Shown piece after piece: positions 9,297-17,735 of a stretch of 64,000 nt of DNA. A program made the position numbers and the translations under genes. The notes under the pieces are model-generated. The model saw only the letters and a program-made list of their open reading frames with translations, did not search any database and had not been told where the DNA came from. This DNA comes from 34-65-8 sp963529855. GTDB taxonomy: Bacteria > Pseudomonadota > Alphaproteobacteria > Sphingomonadales > Sphingomonadaceae. Each line of letters starts with the position of its first letter. Position 1 is the first letter of the stretch. Location of the stretch: positions 186,001 through 250,000 of the forward strand of contig CAURZK010000005.1 of NCBI GenBank assembly GCA_963529855.1. The letters are read 5' to 3'.

Positions 9297-9580
9297 TCGA
9301 CAAGTTCCATGGCCTTGGCCTGATCCAGGACATCGACGTCCGGCTCACGGTCGAACTGGGCCGGGCGCAGATGAACCTGCGCGAAGTGCTCGACCTGGCC
9401 GAAGAGAGCGTGATCATGCTCGACCGGCTGACCGATGAACCGCTCGACGTCTTCGTCAACGGCAAGCTGATCGCCAAGGGCGAGGTAGTTGCCGAAGGCA
9501 ATCGCTTCGCATTGCGCATCCTTGAACTCGCCGGAGCCAGTCAGGCTGCTGCCGCCCCCGCGATGGAGGCCCAGGCCTGA
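9293..9580 (+). CDS. fliN: Flagellar motor switch protein FliN
   Basis: This 95-residue protein is a short FliN consisting almost wholly of the SpoA/CheC-type domain, with the conserved stretch LDRLTDEPLDVFVNGKLIAK. FliN forms the base of the C-ring and docks FliH for export. A 12-residue Ala-rich tail follows the domain. It overlaps fliM at the start (4 bases) and fliO at its end (1 base). Confidence 0.94.
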   Translation: MIDKFHGLGLIQDIDVRLTVELGRAQMNLREVLDLAEESVIMLDRLTDEPLDVFVNGKLIAKGEVVAEGNRFALRILELAGASQAAAAPAMEAQA

Positions 9581-9864
9581 TGTTCTGGTACATTCTGAAA
9601 CTGTTGCTGCTGCTTCCCCTGATCGGTCTGATGATCTGGGGCACGCTCAAGCTGGCGCAGAAGATGCAAGGCACGCTCGGGGGCCCGCAGGGCGGCGGCG
9701 ATCGGGCGATTAAGATCGTCGAGACGACAATGCTCTCGCCGACGATGCGACTGGTGGTGATCAATTTCCACGGCCGCGAGATTCTCGTGTCCGCTTCTCG
9801 CGCCGGCCTCACGCGGCTTGCCGAAGCGCCCGCACGCACGGTGATCGAGGGAGAGCCTGCGTGA
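9580..9864 (+). CDS. fliO: Flagellar biosynthesis protein FliO
   Basis: A small membrane protein of 94 residues with one N-terminal membrane helix (about residues 4-23) and a short cytoplasmic beta-rich domain (VETTMLSPTMRLVVINFHGRE). FliO assists assembly of the FliP pore of the export gate. Primary sequence conservation in this family is weak; the fold pattern and position between fliN and fliP support the call. It overlaps the fliP start by 4 bases. Confidence 0.87.
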   Translation: MFWYILKLLLLLPLIGLMIWGTLKLAQKMQGTLGGPQGGGDRAIKIVETTMLSPTMRLVVINFHGREILVSASRAGLTRLAEAPARTVIEGEPA

Positions 9865-10637
9865 TCCGTCTGCCCAAATTCCTTGCAGCCGCAGCCGCAT
9901 TCGTTCTCCCGGTCGTCGCCCATGCCCAGGCTGCTGCCGGGCAGGCGCAAGCTGCCGTTCCGGGTGCGCTCGACCGCGCGTTCGGCGAACTCGGCGGTGC
10001 GGGCGGCGAGCCGCTCAGCCTGTCGCTCCAGCTCCTGCTGGTCATGGGGCTGCTTACGATCCTGCCTGCGCTGGTCCTGATGATGACCAGCTTTACCCGG
10101 ATCATCGTCGTCCTTGCGATCCTGCGCCAGGCTCTGGGCCTGCAGCAGTCGCCGCCAAACCAGGTGCTGATCGGCCTCGCATTGTTCCTGTCGCTGTTCG
10201 TGATGGCACCAACGCTGGAACGGGTGAACGAGAACGCCATCGCGCCCTATTCCGCCGGGCAGATCAATGCCGAACAGGCGATCGCTGAGGCGGGCGACGA
10301 ATTCCACGCTTTCATGATCCGCCAGACGCGCGAAACCGACCTCGCGATGTTTTCCGAAATTGCCAAGGCCGGCCAGTTCGCCAGCCCGCAGGACGTGCCG
10401 TTCTCGATCCTGCTGCCCGCGTTCGTGACCAGCGAGCTGAAGACCGCGTTCCAGATCGGCTTCATGCTGTTCCTGCCATTCCTGGTGATCGACCTCGTCG
10501 TTTCCAGCGTTCTGATGAGCCTTGGCATGATGATGATGAGCCCGATGCTTGTCTCGCTACCTTTCAAGCTGCTGCTGTTCGTCCTTGTCGACGGATGGGC
10601 GCTCTTGATGGGCTCGCTCGCCTCCAGTTTCGGATAA
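9861..10637 (+). CDS. fliP: Flagellar export gate protein FliP
   Basis: The 258-residue protein has a cleavable signal sequence (about residues 1-23), as usual for FliP, and four conserved membrane segments, including the signature region MTSFTRIIVVLAILRQALG. FliP, FliQ and FliR form the core of the flagellar type III export gate in the MS ring. The region following the second helix, with ERVNENAIAPYSAGQI, is the family-specific periplasmic loop. Confidence 0.97.
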   Translation: MIRLPKFLAAAAAFVLPVVAHAQAAAGQAQAAVPGALDRAFGELGGAGGEPLSLSLQLLLVMGLLTILPALVLMMTSFTRIIVVLAILRQALGLQQSPPNQVLIGLALFLSLFVMAPTLERVNENAIAPYSAGQINAEQAIAEAGDEFHAFMIRQTRETDLAMFSEIAKAGQFASPQDVPFSILLPAFVTSELKTAFQIGFMLFLPFLVIDLVVSSVLMSLGMMMMSPMLVSLPFKLLLFVLVDGWALLMGSLASSFG

Positions 10638-10644
10638 CCGCATC

Positions 10645-10917
10645 ATGGACGAACTTCCCGTTCTCCTGTCGCTGGCCGACCGGATGCTGTGGACGACCGC
10701 ACTGGTCGCAGCCCCGGTGCTGATCGCCAGCCTCGCAGTCGGTCTTGTCATCGGGCTGATCCAGGCGGCGACGTCGGTCAACGAACAGACGTTGACCTTC
10801 GTGCCGAAACTGGCCGCGATCGCGCTGGTGCTGGTGATCTTCGGCGCTTCGATGATGGCGCTCGTCAGCGATTTCATGCAGGAAATTTTCCTGGAAATCT
10901 CCCGGATCGGGCGATGA
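10645..10917 (+). CDS. fliQ: Flagellar export gate protein FliQ
   Basis: A 90-residue protein with two membrane helices and the conserved middle GLVIGLIQAATSVNEQTL, the FliQ signature. FliQ subunits surround the FliP-FliR core and help gate it. The gene starts 7 bases after fliP and overlaps fliR by 4 bases. Confidence 0.97.
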   Translation: MDELPVLLSLADRMLWTTALVAAPVLIASLAVGLVIGLIQAATSVNEQTLTFVPKLAAIALVLVIFGASMMALVSDFMQEIFLEISRIGR

Positions 10918-11699
10918 CCGCACTCGATCTCGGCCTCGGTGCGGTCGAGCAGCAGTTCTGGCAGGTGGTGTTCCTGATGATGCGGATCGGCGCCGGGCTG
11001 GTGGCTGCACCGTTCTTCGGCGCGGCGTCGGTGCCGGTGACCGTGCGCATTTGCCTGACTGGCGCGCTGGCGGTGTTCGTCACCGCGTGGATGCCGCCTG
11101 TCGCCGCGCCAGCCGTGCTGTTTTCGCTGCAAGGGCTGCTGATCGTTGCGGGCGAGATCGCGGTCGGGTTGACACTGGGTTTCGTGCTCCAGCTCATATT
11201 CGCAGCGCCGACCATCGCAGCCGAAGTGATCGGCGGGGCAATGGGGATGAGCATGGCGATGGCGTCCGATCCCGGCACCGGCGGTCAGACCACTGCCTTC
11301 GGCCAGTTCTTCATCGTGGTGCTGACCCTGATCTTCCTGGCAGTTGGCGGCCACCTGCAATGGATTGCGCTGCTGATCGAAAGCTACCGGGTGTTTCCCC
11401 CGGGCGAGACGTGGTTCGGCGCAGATGGCTTTGCGCAGGTCTCCGGATTCGCTGGCGCGATGTTCGAAGCGGCAGTGCGCATCGCCCTGCCAATCACTCT
11501 GATCCTTCTGCTGGTCCAGATGCTGACCGGCGTCCTCAGCCGGTCAGCTCCGTCGCTCAACCTGTTCGCCCTCGGCCTGCCGGCGGGCGTGCTGGCCGGT
11601 CTTGGCGCGCTGATCATCGCCGCGCCGCTGATGTACGAACAGCTCGAGGACCTCGTCTCCATCGGCCTCGGCCATACCGAAAGCGTCCTGTTGCAATGA
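10914..11699 (+). CDS. fliR: Flagellar export gate protein FliR
   Basis: The start ATG 10914 (MTALDLGLGA) overlaps the fliQ stop; upstream in-frame codons lie entirely inside fliQ and give an arginine-rich non-membrane sequence. The 261-residue product has about six hydrophobic segments and the family motif region TIAAEVIGGAMGMSMAMASDP. FliR caps the FliP helix assembly and interacts with FlhB, which is encoded next with a 4-base overlap. Confidence 0.95.
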   Translation: MTALDLGLGAVEQQFWQVVFLMMRIGAGLVAAPFFGAASVPVTVRICLTGALAVFVTAWMPPVAAPAVLFSLQGLLIVAGEIAVGLTLGFVLQLIFAAPTIAAEVIGGAMGMSMAMASDPGTGGQTTAFGQFFIVVLTLIFLAVGGHLQWIALLIESYRVFPPGETWFGADGFAQVSGFAGAMFEAAVRIALPITLILLLVQMLTGVLSRSAPSLNLFALGLPAGVLAGLGALIIAAPLMYEQLEDLVSIGLGHTESVLLQ

Positions 11700-12826
11700 G
11701 CGAGACCGCGGGCGAAAAGACCTTTGATCCGACAGACAAGCGCAAACGCGACGCTGCGAACAAGGGCGATGTGCTGCGCAGCCGCGAGCTGGCAACCGCT
11801 GCCGCGATCCTGTTCGGCGCCGCCTGGCTGGTATTTGCCGGACCCTGGCTGCTTGGCGAGATGAGCGATATCGCACGCGACGGACTGGTGTTCGACCGGC
11901 GCGATATCGCCGATTTCCAGCCTGGCCCGATGCTCATGGCTGGCCTTGCCCTCGCATTGCCGCCGGTTTTCAGCGTGGCCGTGCCGATGATCCTGCTCGC
12001 CCTGATAACGCAGCTCGGGTTCAGCGGGGAAGGGCGCTGGGTCAACAAGAGCATGTCGTTCAAGGGCTCGCGCATCAACCCGCTGGCTGGCCTCAAGCGC
12101 ATGTTCGGCCCCACCGGATGGATCGAGATGGGCAAGGGGATCGTCAAGGTTGCCTTGCTGGGCGCGATTGCTTGGGCCTGGGGTCGCAGCTGGCTCGAAA
12201 CGATCATCGGCCTTGGCGCCGGCAACCTGTCGCAGCAGCTATCTGCCGCCTGGGGGGCGCTTACTTCGCTGCTGTTTGCGCTGGCCGGGGGCTTGGTGAT
12301 CATCGCGCTGGTCGACCTGCCGATCCAGATCATGCGCCGCAACCAGCGGCTCAAGATGAGCCACCAGGAAATGCGCGACGAACACAAGGAACAGGAAGGT
12401 TCGCCCGAGGCCAAGGCCCATCGCCGCCAGCGCCAACGTGACATTGCTGCAGGCGGGGTCGCCAATGCGATGCGCGAGGCGCAGTTCGTCCTGACCAACC
12501 CGACCCACTTCGCTGTCGCCATGATCTATGACCCCGAGCGCGCCGGCGCGCCGCTGGTGCTGGCCAAGGGCCGCGGCGACAAGGCGCAGGCGATGAAGGA
12601 ACTGGCGCGCGAATACGGCGTGCCGCTGCTGGAATTCCCGCAGCTGGCCCGTTCGGTCTATTACACGACGCGCGAAAACCAGACGATCCGAGAGGAACTT
12701 TATTCGGCGATCGCATCGGTTCTGGCGTTCGTATATTCGCTCAAGCGCGGCGAGCGCCGCCCGGCTCCGCTGATCGAAGTTCCGCTGGAATTGCGATTCG
12801 ACGCCGATGGCCGCGTGGCTGCTTAA
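11696..12826 (+). CDS. flhB: Flagellar export switch protein FlhB
   Basis: The 376-residue protein has the FlhB layout: a charged N-terminus (EKTFDPTDKRKRDA), four membrane helices, and a cytoplasmic domain with the self-cleavage motif NPTH, cut between Asn268 and Pro269. Cleavage allows the FliK-triggered change of substrate class. ATG 11696 overlaps the fliR stop; a reading frame extending further upstream lies inside fliR and is not coding. The gene ends the tightly overlapping export-gate block. Confidence 0.97.
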   Translation: MSETAGEKTFDPTDKRKRDAANKGDVLRSRELATAAAILFGAAWLVFAGPWLLGEMSDIARDGLVFDRRDIADFQPGPMLMAGLALALPPVFSVAVPMILLALITQLGFSGEGRWVNKSMSFKGSRINPLAGLKRMFGPTGWIEMGKGIVKVALLGAIAWAWGRSWLETIIGLGAGNLSQQLSAAWGALTSLLFALAGGLVIIALVDLPIQIMRRNQRLKMSHQEMRDEHKEQEGSPEAKAHRRQRQRDIAAGGVANAMREAQFVLTNPTHFAVAMIYDPERAGAPLVLAKGRGDKAQAMKELAREYGVPLLEFPQLARSVYYTTRENQTIREELYSAIASVLAFVYSLKRGERRPAPLIEVPLELRFDADGRVAA

Positions 12827-12856
12827 TCGGCGCGGCCCGGCGACGTTCTATCCAGT

Positions 12857-14281
12857 ATGACCACGGCATCTTCGATCATCTCCGCACTGGGCACCGGCAG
12901 CGGCGTCGACATGGCCGCGCTGGCGAGCAATCTTGCGACCGCGCAGTTCCAGTTCCGCACCGAAACGCTGGCAACGCGGTCGGAGGTTCTCGAACGCCAG
13001 ATCTCCACTGCGTCCTCGATCAAGAACTCGCTGTCGCTGCTGGCGAGCGCGCTTGGCGACCGGGTCCGCACCGGGGATCTTGCCGTAATGCCGAAGGTCG
13101 CAAATCCGGCCGTCGCCACTGCCACCAGCCCCGGCGGGCTGGGCGGCACCGGCAGTTACACGCTCGAAGTAACCGCGCTGGCGCAAGGTCAAACGCTTGC
13201 CAGCCCCGGTTACGCTGATCCGGCGACGACGTTCGGTGGGGGCAGTCTGACGATCCGTCTCGGTACGATCAGTAGCGGGACCTTTGCAGCCGATCCCGAC
13301 CAGACGGCAATCACTGTCGCTGTTCCAGCCGATGCCACGCTCGATACCATCGCGAAAGCGATCAAGTCGCAGGGGCGCGGCATCGATGCCTACGTCGCGC
13401 AAACGCCAGATGGCGCCAAGCTGGTTCTGAAAGGCGCGGAAGGGGCGGCCAAGGCATTCACCATCGAGACGGCGGACGACCCGGCATCGACCGGCACCAC
13501 TCTGGCCGGGCTCGCTTGGCAGCCATCCGCAGGCGATGCAGGGCGCCGCCTCGCCAATGCGTCCGACGCGCAGTTCATGCTCGATGGGCTTGCCCGTACC
13601 GCCCCCAGCAACAAGGTCGGCGTGGTGGCGCCTGGTCTGTCTCTGACGCTGACTGCAACGAATATCGGCGCGCCGACGACGATCGGTTTCTCGAGCCCGG
13701 GCGCAGCGCTGACGACCGTGATGCAGGACCTCGTCAGTGCGCTCAACGAGGTTGCCGGCGACTTGCGCAATGCGACCGATCCGCTGTCCGGCGATCTGGC
13801 GCGCGATTCCGGTGCGCGGACGCTGAAACGGACGCTGTCGGGGCTGGGGACCGAGATCATCATGCCGGGCTTGCCGCAAGGCTCGCCGCGTACGTTGTCG
13901 GACCTAGGCCTGGCGATCGAGCGCGACGGCACCTTCCGGCTCGATTCCGCCCGGCTGCAGGCTACGATTGCCCGTGATCCGGATGGCGTGGCAGCGATGT
14001 TCACACCCGGCCTCAACGGGGTGTTCGCTACGTTCGATCGCATCTCGCGCTCGGCATCGAGGACCGGAGATCCCGGCTCGATCGCCGGGTCAATCGCCCG
14101 TTATCAGAACCAGTCGAAACAGGTTTCCGAGGAAACCTCCAAGCTGACCGAGCAGCAGGAACGGCTGCGCGCTTCCTTGACTGCCCGTTTCGCCAAGGCT
14201 GACGCTCAGGTCGGTGCGTCCAAGTCCACTCTGACTTTCCTCCAGGCGCAAATCGACGCCTGGAATTCGTCGAGAGACTGA
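12857..14281 (+). CDS. fliD: Flagellar filament cap protein FliD
   Basis: A 474-residue FliD (HAP2). The N-terminal part (IISALGTGSGVDMAALASNL) and the C-terminal coiled region (about 400-460) that plugs the filament tip are recognisable; the middle is the variable exposed region. FliD caps the growing filament and folds incoming flagellin. It follows flhB by 30 bases and is followed one base later by fliS, its usual partner gene. Confidence 0.93.
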   Translation: MTTASSIISALGTGSGVDMAALASNLATAQFQFRTETLATRSEVLERQISTASSIKNSLSLLASALGDRVRTGDLAVMPKVANPAVATATSPGGLGGTGSYTLEVTALAQGQTLASPGYADPATTFGGGSLTIRLGTISSGTFAADPDQTAITVAVPADATLDTIAKAIKSQGRGIDAYVAQTPDGAKLVLKGAEGAAKAFTIETADDPASTGTTLAGLAWQPSAGDAGRRLANASDAQFMLDGLARTAPSNKVGVVAPGLSLTLTATNIGAPTTIGFSSPGAALTTVMQDLVSALNEVAGDLRNATDPLSGDLARDSGARTLKRTLSGLGTEIIMPGLPQGSPRTLSDLGLAIERDGTFRLDSARLQATIARDPDGVAAMFTPGLNGVFATFDRISRSASRTGDPGSIAGSIARYQNQSKQVSEETSKLTEQQERLRASLTARFAKADAQVGASKSTLTFLQAQIDAWNSSRD

Positions 14282-14282
14282 C

Positions 14283-14657
14283 ATGCTGGCGCTGACTGAT
14301 CCGCATGAAGCCTATCGCCGCAGCGCGCTGGACGCGCGGGTGCAGGGCGGCGACGCTGCGGCCCTCGTCATCCTGTGCCTTGAACACGCCATCGGCGGGC
14401 TGGGACTGGCGCAGTTTGCAGAGACGCGCGGCGATGCGGCACAGCGTTCCAAGGCCCTGACCAAGGCCCTGACGGCAATTACCGCGCTTGAAATGGGAGT
14501 GGACCGCAATGCACCATTGGCGAATGCATTGCTCCACGTCTACGGCTCGGCGCGCAAGGCGGTTCTCGACAGCGTGATACGGTTCGACCCGGCGGCCCTC
14601 GCCACTGCGCGGCAGGATCTGGTCGAGATCAAGGGTGCGCTCCAGGGCCGCATCTGA
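14283..14657 (+). CDS. fliS: Flagellin export chaperone FliS
   Basis: The 124-residue all-helical product has the FliS opening (DPHEAYRRSALDARV) and the mid-protein pattern in which residues near 60 pair helices around the flagellin tail. FliS keeps flagellin unfolded before export. It is the last clear gene of the flagellar run; no Rho-independent terminator is apparent downstream, and about 195 bases separate it from the next gene. Confidence 0.88.
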   Translation: MLALTDPHEAYRRSALDARVQGGDAAALVILCLEHAIGGLGLAQFAETRGDAAQRSKALTKALTAITALEMGVDRNAPLANALLHVYGSARKAVLDSVIRFDPAALATARQDLVEIKGALQGRI

Positions 14658-14809
14658 TCCGTCCAAAGCTGAACAAACTAATTTAAGTCATTGTTGATTT
14701 GGCGATTGCCCACTGCGCGAGCCCACGTTAATCATGTTTCGCGGGACGATTTCGGCGCACGATCTGTCGATACGCCAAACGGCGGTTGACGGTCTACGGG
14801 GGGTCGCAG

Positions 14810-14832
14810 CCGTTCCGTTGGACGGTGAACGG
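14810..14832. promoter_or_regulatory. Inverted repeat CCGTTC-N11-GAACGG
   Basis: Two perfect 6-base arms with 11 bases between them lie 21 bases before the likely ATG of the FixJ-like regulator. The layout suits a dimeric regulator site and could serve autoregulation, but 6-base arms also occur by chance. Confidence 0.3.
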
Positions 14833-14852
14833 GGTTTCTGTGAGTCTTGTCG

Positions 14853-15488
14853 ATGCAGCGCATTAATGGCGCGGATGGCGCATCCGTGCATGTTATCGAT
14901 CACGATTCCCGGCGCCGCGCGGAAATCTCTCGCGAACTGATTGCGCGCGGTGTCCACGCGGAAATCTATGAGGACGTGGCGGAGTTCTTCCGCCTGGCGC
15001 CCGAGCGGGGGTCGATCCTGCTGGTCGAGCGGGCCGATAGCGATGTCCTGGCCGATTTTCAGAAGATGGCGGTCGCAAAAAGCCGATATTACCCGGTCGC
15101 GGTCTATTGCGACGAGCCCCAGCCCGCTTTGGTGGTTCGTGCAATGCGGGCAGGCGCGATCGACTATCTCCATTGGCCTTTTGCCAGCGATCTGCTCGAT
15201 GCTGCGATCGCATTGCTGGCTGAAGAGGGCGAGCGGCGTCGCAAGAGCCAGGTGATGCGTGCTGAAGCGCGCAATCTGGTGGGGCAGTTGACCCCGCGCG
15301 AACACGATGTGCTCATCTCGCTCATCAACGGTAACTCGAACAAGCAGATTGCAGCAGAGTTGTCGGTCAGCCCGCGCACGGTCGAAATCTATCGCAAGAA
15401 CGTGATGCGCAAGTTCGACGCGCGATCGACATCCGATGCGATGCGAATCGGTATTTACGCTGACCTGTGGGAACTGCTGCCGGGCTGA
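14853..15488 (+). CDS. FixJ-family regulator with a degenerate receiver domain
   Basis: The start chosen is ATG 14853; a TTG six bases upstream is possible. The 211-residue protein has a receiver-like fold (residues 12-122) and a LuxR/FixJ DNA-binding domain (about 146-205, NSNKQIAAELSVSPRTVEIY). In the receiver the phospho-acceptor Asp is replaced by Glu59, the second acidic residue of the N-terminal pair is His17, and the conserved Lys before Pro-Phe is Trp108. Phosphorylation as in FixJ is therefore unlikely. It sits between flagellar and polysaccharide genes and might coordinate them; that is inference. Confidence 0.85.
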   Translation: MQRINGADGASVHVIDHDSRRRAEISRELIARGVHAEIYEDVAEFFRLAPERGSILLVERADSDVLADFQKMAVAKSRYYPVAVYCDEPQPALVVRAMRAGAIDYLHWPFASDLLDAAIALLAEEGERRRKSQVMRAEARNLVGQLTPREHDVLISLINGNSNKQIAAELSVSPRTVEIYRKNVMRKFDARSTSDAMRIGIYADLWELLPG

Positions 15489-15907
15489 CTGGCGAGCGAT
15501 GGCGCGCAATCCAGCAGCACCAGCGCGCAACCGATCCATGCCTTGACCAAAGCCCGCGCCTGGTCAGGGTCATGAGCGGTGCAGGTTGCACGCGAACCAT
15601 CCAGCCAGACTTTCGCGGACGTGATACCTTGGGCGATCGCAACGTCGCATTGCAGTTGAGGCCCGACGATTGCCCTGGCTGCCGAATCGTTGTCGCCGAT
15701 AGCCAGCATCGATTCGAAACCCGCCTCATCTACAGGGCATCTGGCCCAACTTGAGTAAGGCGGCGGTGCCAGATTCTGAAGATAGAATGCCACTCGAAGC
15801 ACGTTAGCAACCGGTGCGGCCCCCTGTGCCATGGCCGCAAAATGGCAGACGCAGGCGCGCCAGGTCGGGCCATCAAGGCAGGCACAGTTTCCCATGCATC
15901 GCGCCAT
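15455..15907 (-). CDS. Hypothetical cysteine-rich protein
   Basis: A 150-codon reverse frame that converges on and overlaps the last 34 bases of the FixJ-like regulator. The product has about ten cysteines, several in CxC or CxxxC spacing near the N-terminus (MARCMGNCAC), and no clear signal peptide, membrane helix or recognised domain. Codon choice in the frame looks more coding than in the opposing frames. No homologue is recognised, and it may not be expressed. If it is not a gene, bases 15489-16286 are an 800-base intergenic region. Confidence 0.35.
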   Translation of the reverse strand: MARCMGNCACLDGPTWRACVCHFAAMAQGAAPVANVLRVAFYLQNLAPPPYSSWARCPVDEAGFESMLAIGDNDSAARAIVGPQLQCDVAIAQGITSAKVWLDGSRATCTAHDPDQARALVKAWIGCALVLLDCAPSLASQPGSSSHRSA

Positions 15908-16286
15908 CCCTGCTACATCGGCGGATGTACAACATATCCGAGTGCTTGAATATAGCCGCCTAAAATTAACAAAAACAATTACTTAGATAAAGGCACCGCT
16001 CTGGCGACAGAATCCCCCGGTCAGGCGGACAGGAAATTTCTGGAAACATTCTTGTTTTAATCGCCTAGTCAGGGCGGGGCGGAAATTCAACGAAATCGGT
16101 CACTTATTTCTTGCCCTCGGTGTCACGAAACCGGACATGTTGCAGGCATGGCTGTATGGCGCATTGGCTGACGGCGATTACCAGTTTACTTAAAGCACAT
16201 CGGAACGGTCACTCGAGGCTCCGCTGACAGGAGACCAGTTCCGGCGGGACTGCTGCTCCACAGCCGCGAGCAAGGGGGGTGCTGCG
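15908..16286. other. AT-rich intergenic region ahead of the polysaccharide operon
   Basis: This 379-base stretch has no convincing gene. It is markedly richer in A+T than the surroundings near 15950-15990 and 16035-16065. It holds a small palindrome ATGT-ACA-ACAT (15925-15935) inside a looser CGGAT/ATCCG repeat. It must contain the promoter for the downstream operon, but no clear -35/-10 or -24/-12 pair can be fixed by eye. The last part holds a strong ribosome site (AAGGGGGG) that supports a TTG start at 16287. Confidence 0.5.
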
Positions 16287-17681
16287 TTGAACAAGCCGTT
16301 TCACGTCGATGCCACGCCCCAGCCGGTGGTTGCGCTTCGCGCGCCAGTGCGCCGGGAAACCTTGCGCATCGCCTTGATGGTGCTGACTGCGGTGCTCGAT
16401 TGCCTCGCCCTGATTGCCGGGTTCAAGCTGATCGAGGATGTGCGTGGTTTTGCCTGGCTGTCACCGGGCGGGGTTTCGCTGCTGATTATCGCAGTGCCGT
16501 CTTACCTATATTTCGGCATCATCGGTTCGAGCTTCTCATCGATAACGATCGGTCGGTTTGCGGAATCTTATGTCTCTGCGCTGCGTGCATTGCTCTGCAC
16601 TGCGCTGGTGCTGATCGTGTGCGCCTTCCTGGCCAAGTTCAGCATGAAGATTTCGCGATCGTCGTTTGCCTATGCGATGATCCTGTCATCGGGCATTCTG
16701 TTCGCCTCGCGCATGTTTATCGCCCGCGCATTCCGCTGGGCAATGCGCAGCCGCAGCGCGGACCATCTGCTGATTACCGACCGCCGACCGATCGAAATGC
16801 CAACCACGCTGGACTTGCTGGATCTGAGCGAAGCGCGGTTGCGGCCGGATCTCTACAGCCCTGCACAGATGAGCGCCTTGTCCGAGCGTATCCGGCACTA
16901 TGACATCGTTTACCTGCACTGCAGTGACGAAGCGGAGCGCGAAGCCTGGATCACCACGATGAAAGCCAGCGGCGTTGCGTGCGAAATCGTAATGCCCGAC
17001 AACTCGCTCTATTCAGCCGTCGGCATCGGCCGGATCGGTGGCAGCGACACGCTGATCCTGTCGCGCGGGCCGCTCAGCCTGGGTAGCCGGATCCAGAAAA
17101 GAGTTTTCGATCTGGTCATCGCATCGCTGATGCTGATCGTGCTGGCGCCGCTGATGGCTCTGGTCGCGCTGCTGATCAAGCTCGAGACACCGGGCCCGGC
17201 ACTGTTCAGCCAGATGCGCATCGGACAAGCCAACCGGCCGATCCGGATTTACAAGTTTCGCTCCATGCGCATGGCCGGAGCCGACGCGCTGGGCGAACGC
17301 TCGACCGCGCGCGGCGACGATCGCCTGACGCGGGTCGGCGCGTTCATTCGCCGCGTCAGCATCGACGAATTACCCCAGCTGTTCAACGTTATCCGCGGCG
17401 ACATGTCGCTGGTTGGGCCACGCCCCCACGCGGTCGGGTCGCGGGCGGGAGAGCAGTTGTTCTGGGAAGTGTCCGAACTTTACTGGATGCGGCACGCACT
17501 GAAACCGGGCATTACGGGGCTGGCGCAGATCAATGGCTATCGCGGCGCGACCCATCGCCGCAGCGATCTGGAGGCGCGGCTACGCTACGACCTGCAATAT
17601 CTGCAGAGTTGGAGCCTGTGGAACGATGTCGTCATCATGCTGGCGACCGTGAAGGTGGTTGCACATGCCAACGCTTACTGA
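16287..17681 (+). CDS. Initiating sugar-1-phosphate (polyprenyl) transferase
   Basis: The 464-residue protein is a polyprenyl-phosphate hexose-1-phosphate transferase of the WcaJ/GumD/SpsB type, which starts a repeat unit by moving a sugar phosphate onto undecaprenyl phosphate. The N-terminal half has about four membrane helices and a CoA-binding-like region. The C-terminal catalytic domain starts at RIQKRVFDLVIASLMLI and contains IYKFRSMR, the SIDELPQLFNVIRGDMSLVGPRP block and LKPGITGLAQI. The start is TTG, supported by an AAGGGGGG ribosome site about 8 bases upstream. It opens a forward operon of polysaccharide genes. Confidence 0.92.
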   Translation: MNKPFHVDATPQPVVALRAPVRRETLRIALMVLTAVLDCLALIAGFKLIEDVRGFAWLSPGGVSLLIIAVPSYLYFGIIGSSFSSITIGRFAESYVSALRALLCTALVLIVCAFLAKFSMKISRSSFAYAMILSSGILFASRMFIARAFRWAMRSRSADHLLITDRRPIEMPTTLDLLDLSEARLRPDLYSPAQMSALSERIRHYDIVYLHCSDEAEREAWITTMKASGVACEIVMPDNSLYSAVGIGRIGGSDTLILSRGPLSLGSRIQKRVFDLVIASLMLIVLAPLMALVALLIKLETPGPALFSQMRIGQANRPIRIYKFRSMRMAGADALGERSTARGDDRLTRVGAFIRRVSIDELPQLFNVIRGDMSLVGPRPHAVGSRAGEQLFWEVSELYWMRHALKPGITGLAQINGYRGATHRRSDLEARLRYDLQYLQSWSLWNDVVIMLATVKVVAHANAY

Positions 17682-17735
17682 TCCGCAAATCGGCTTCGCA
17701 GGGCGGTACCGCCGATCCAATCGGTACGTCGCGCT

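Noticed and set aside
16137..16193. 18-codon ORF in the intergenic region before the sugar transferase
   Set aside because: No ribosome site and weak codon bias; an open frame of this size is expected by chance.
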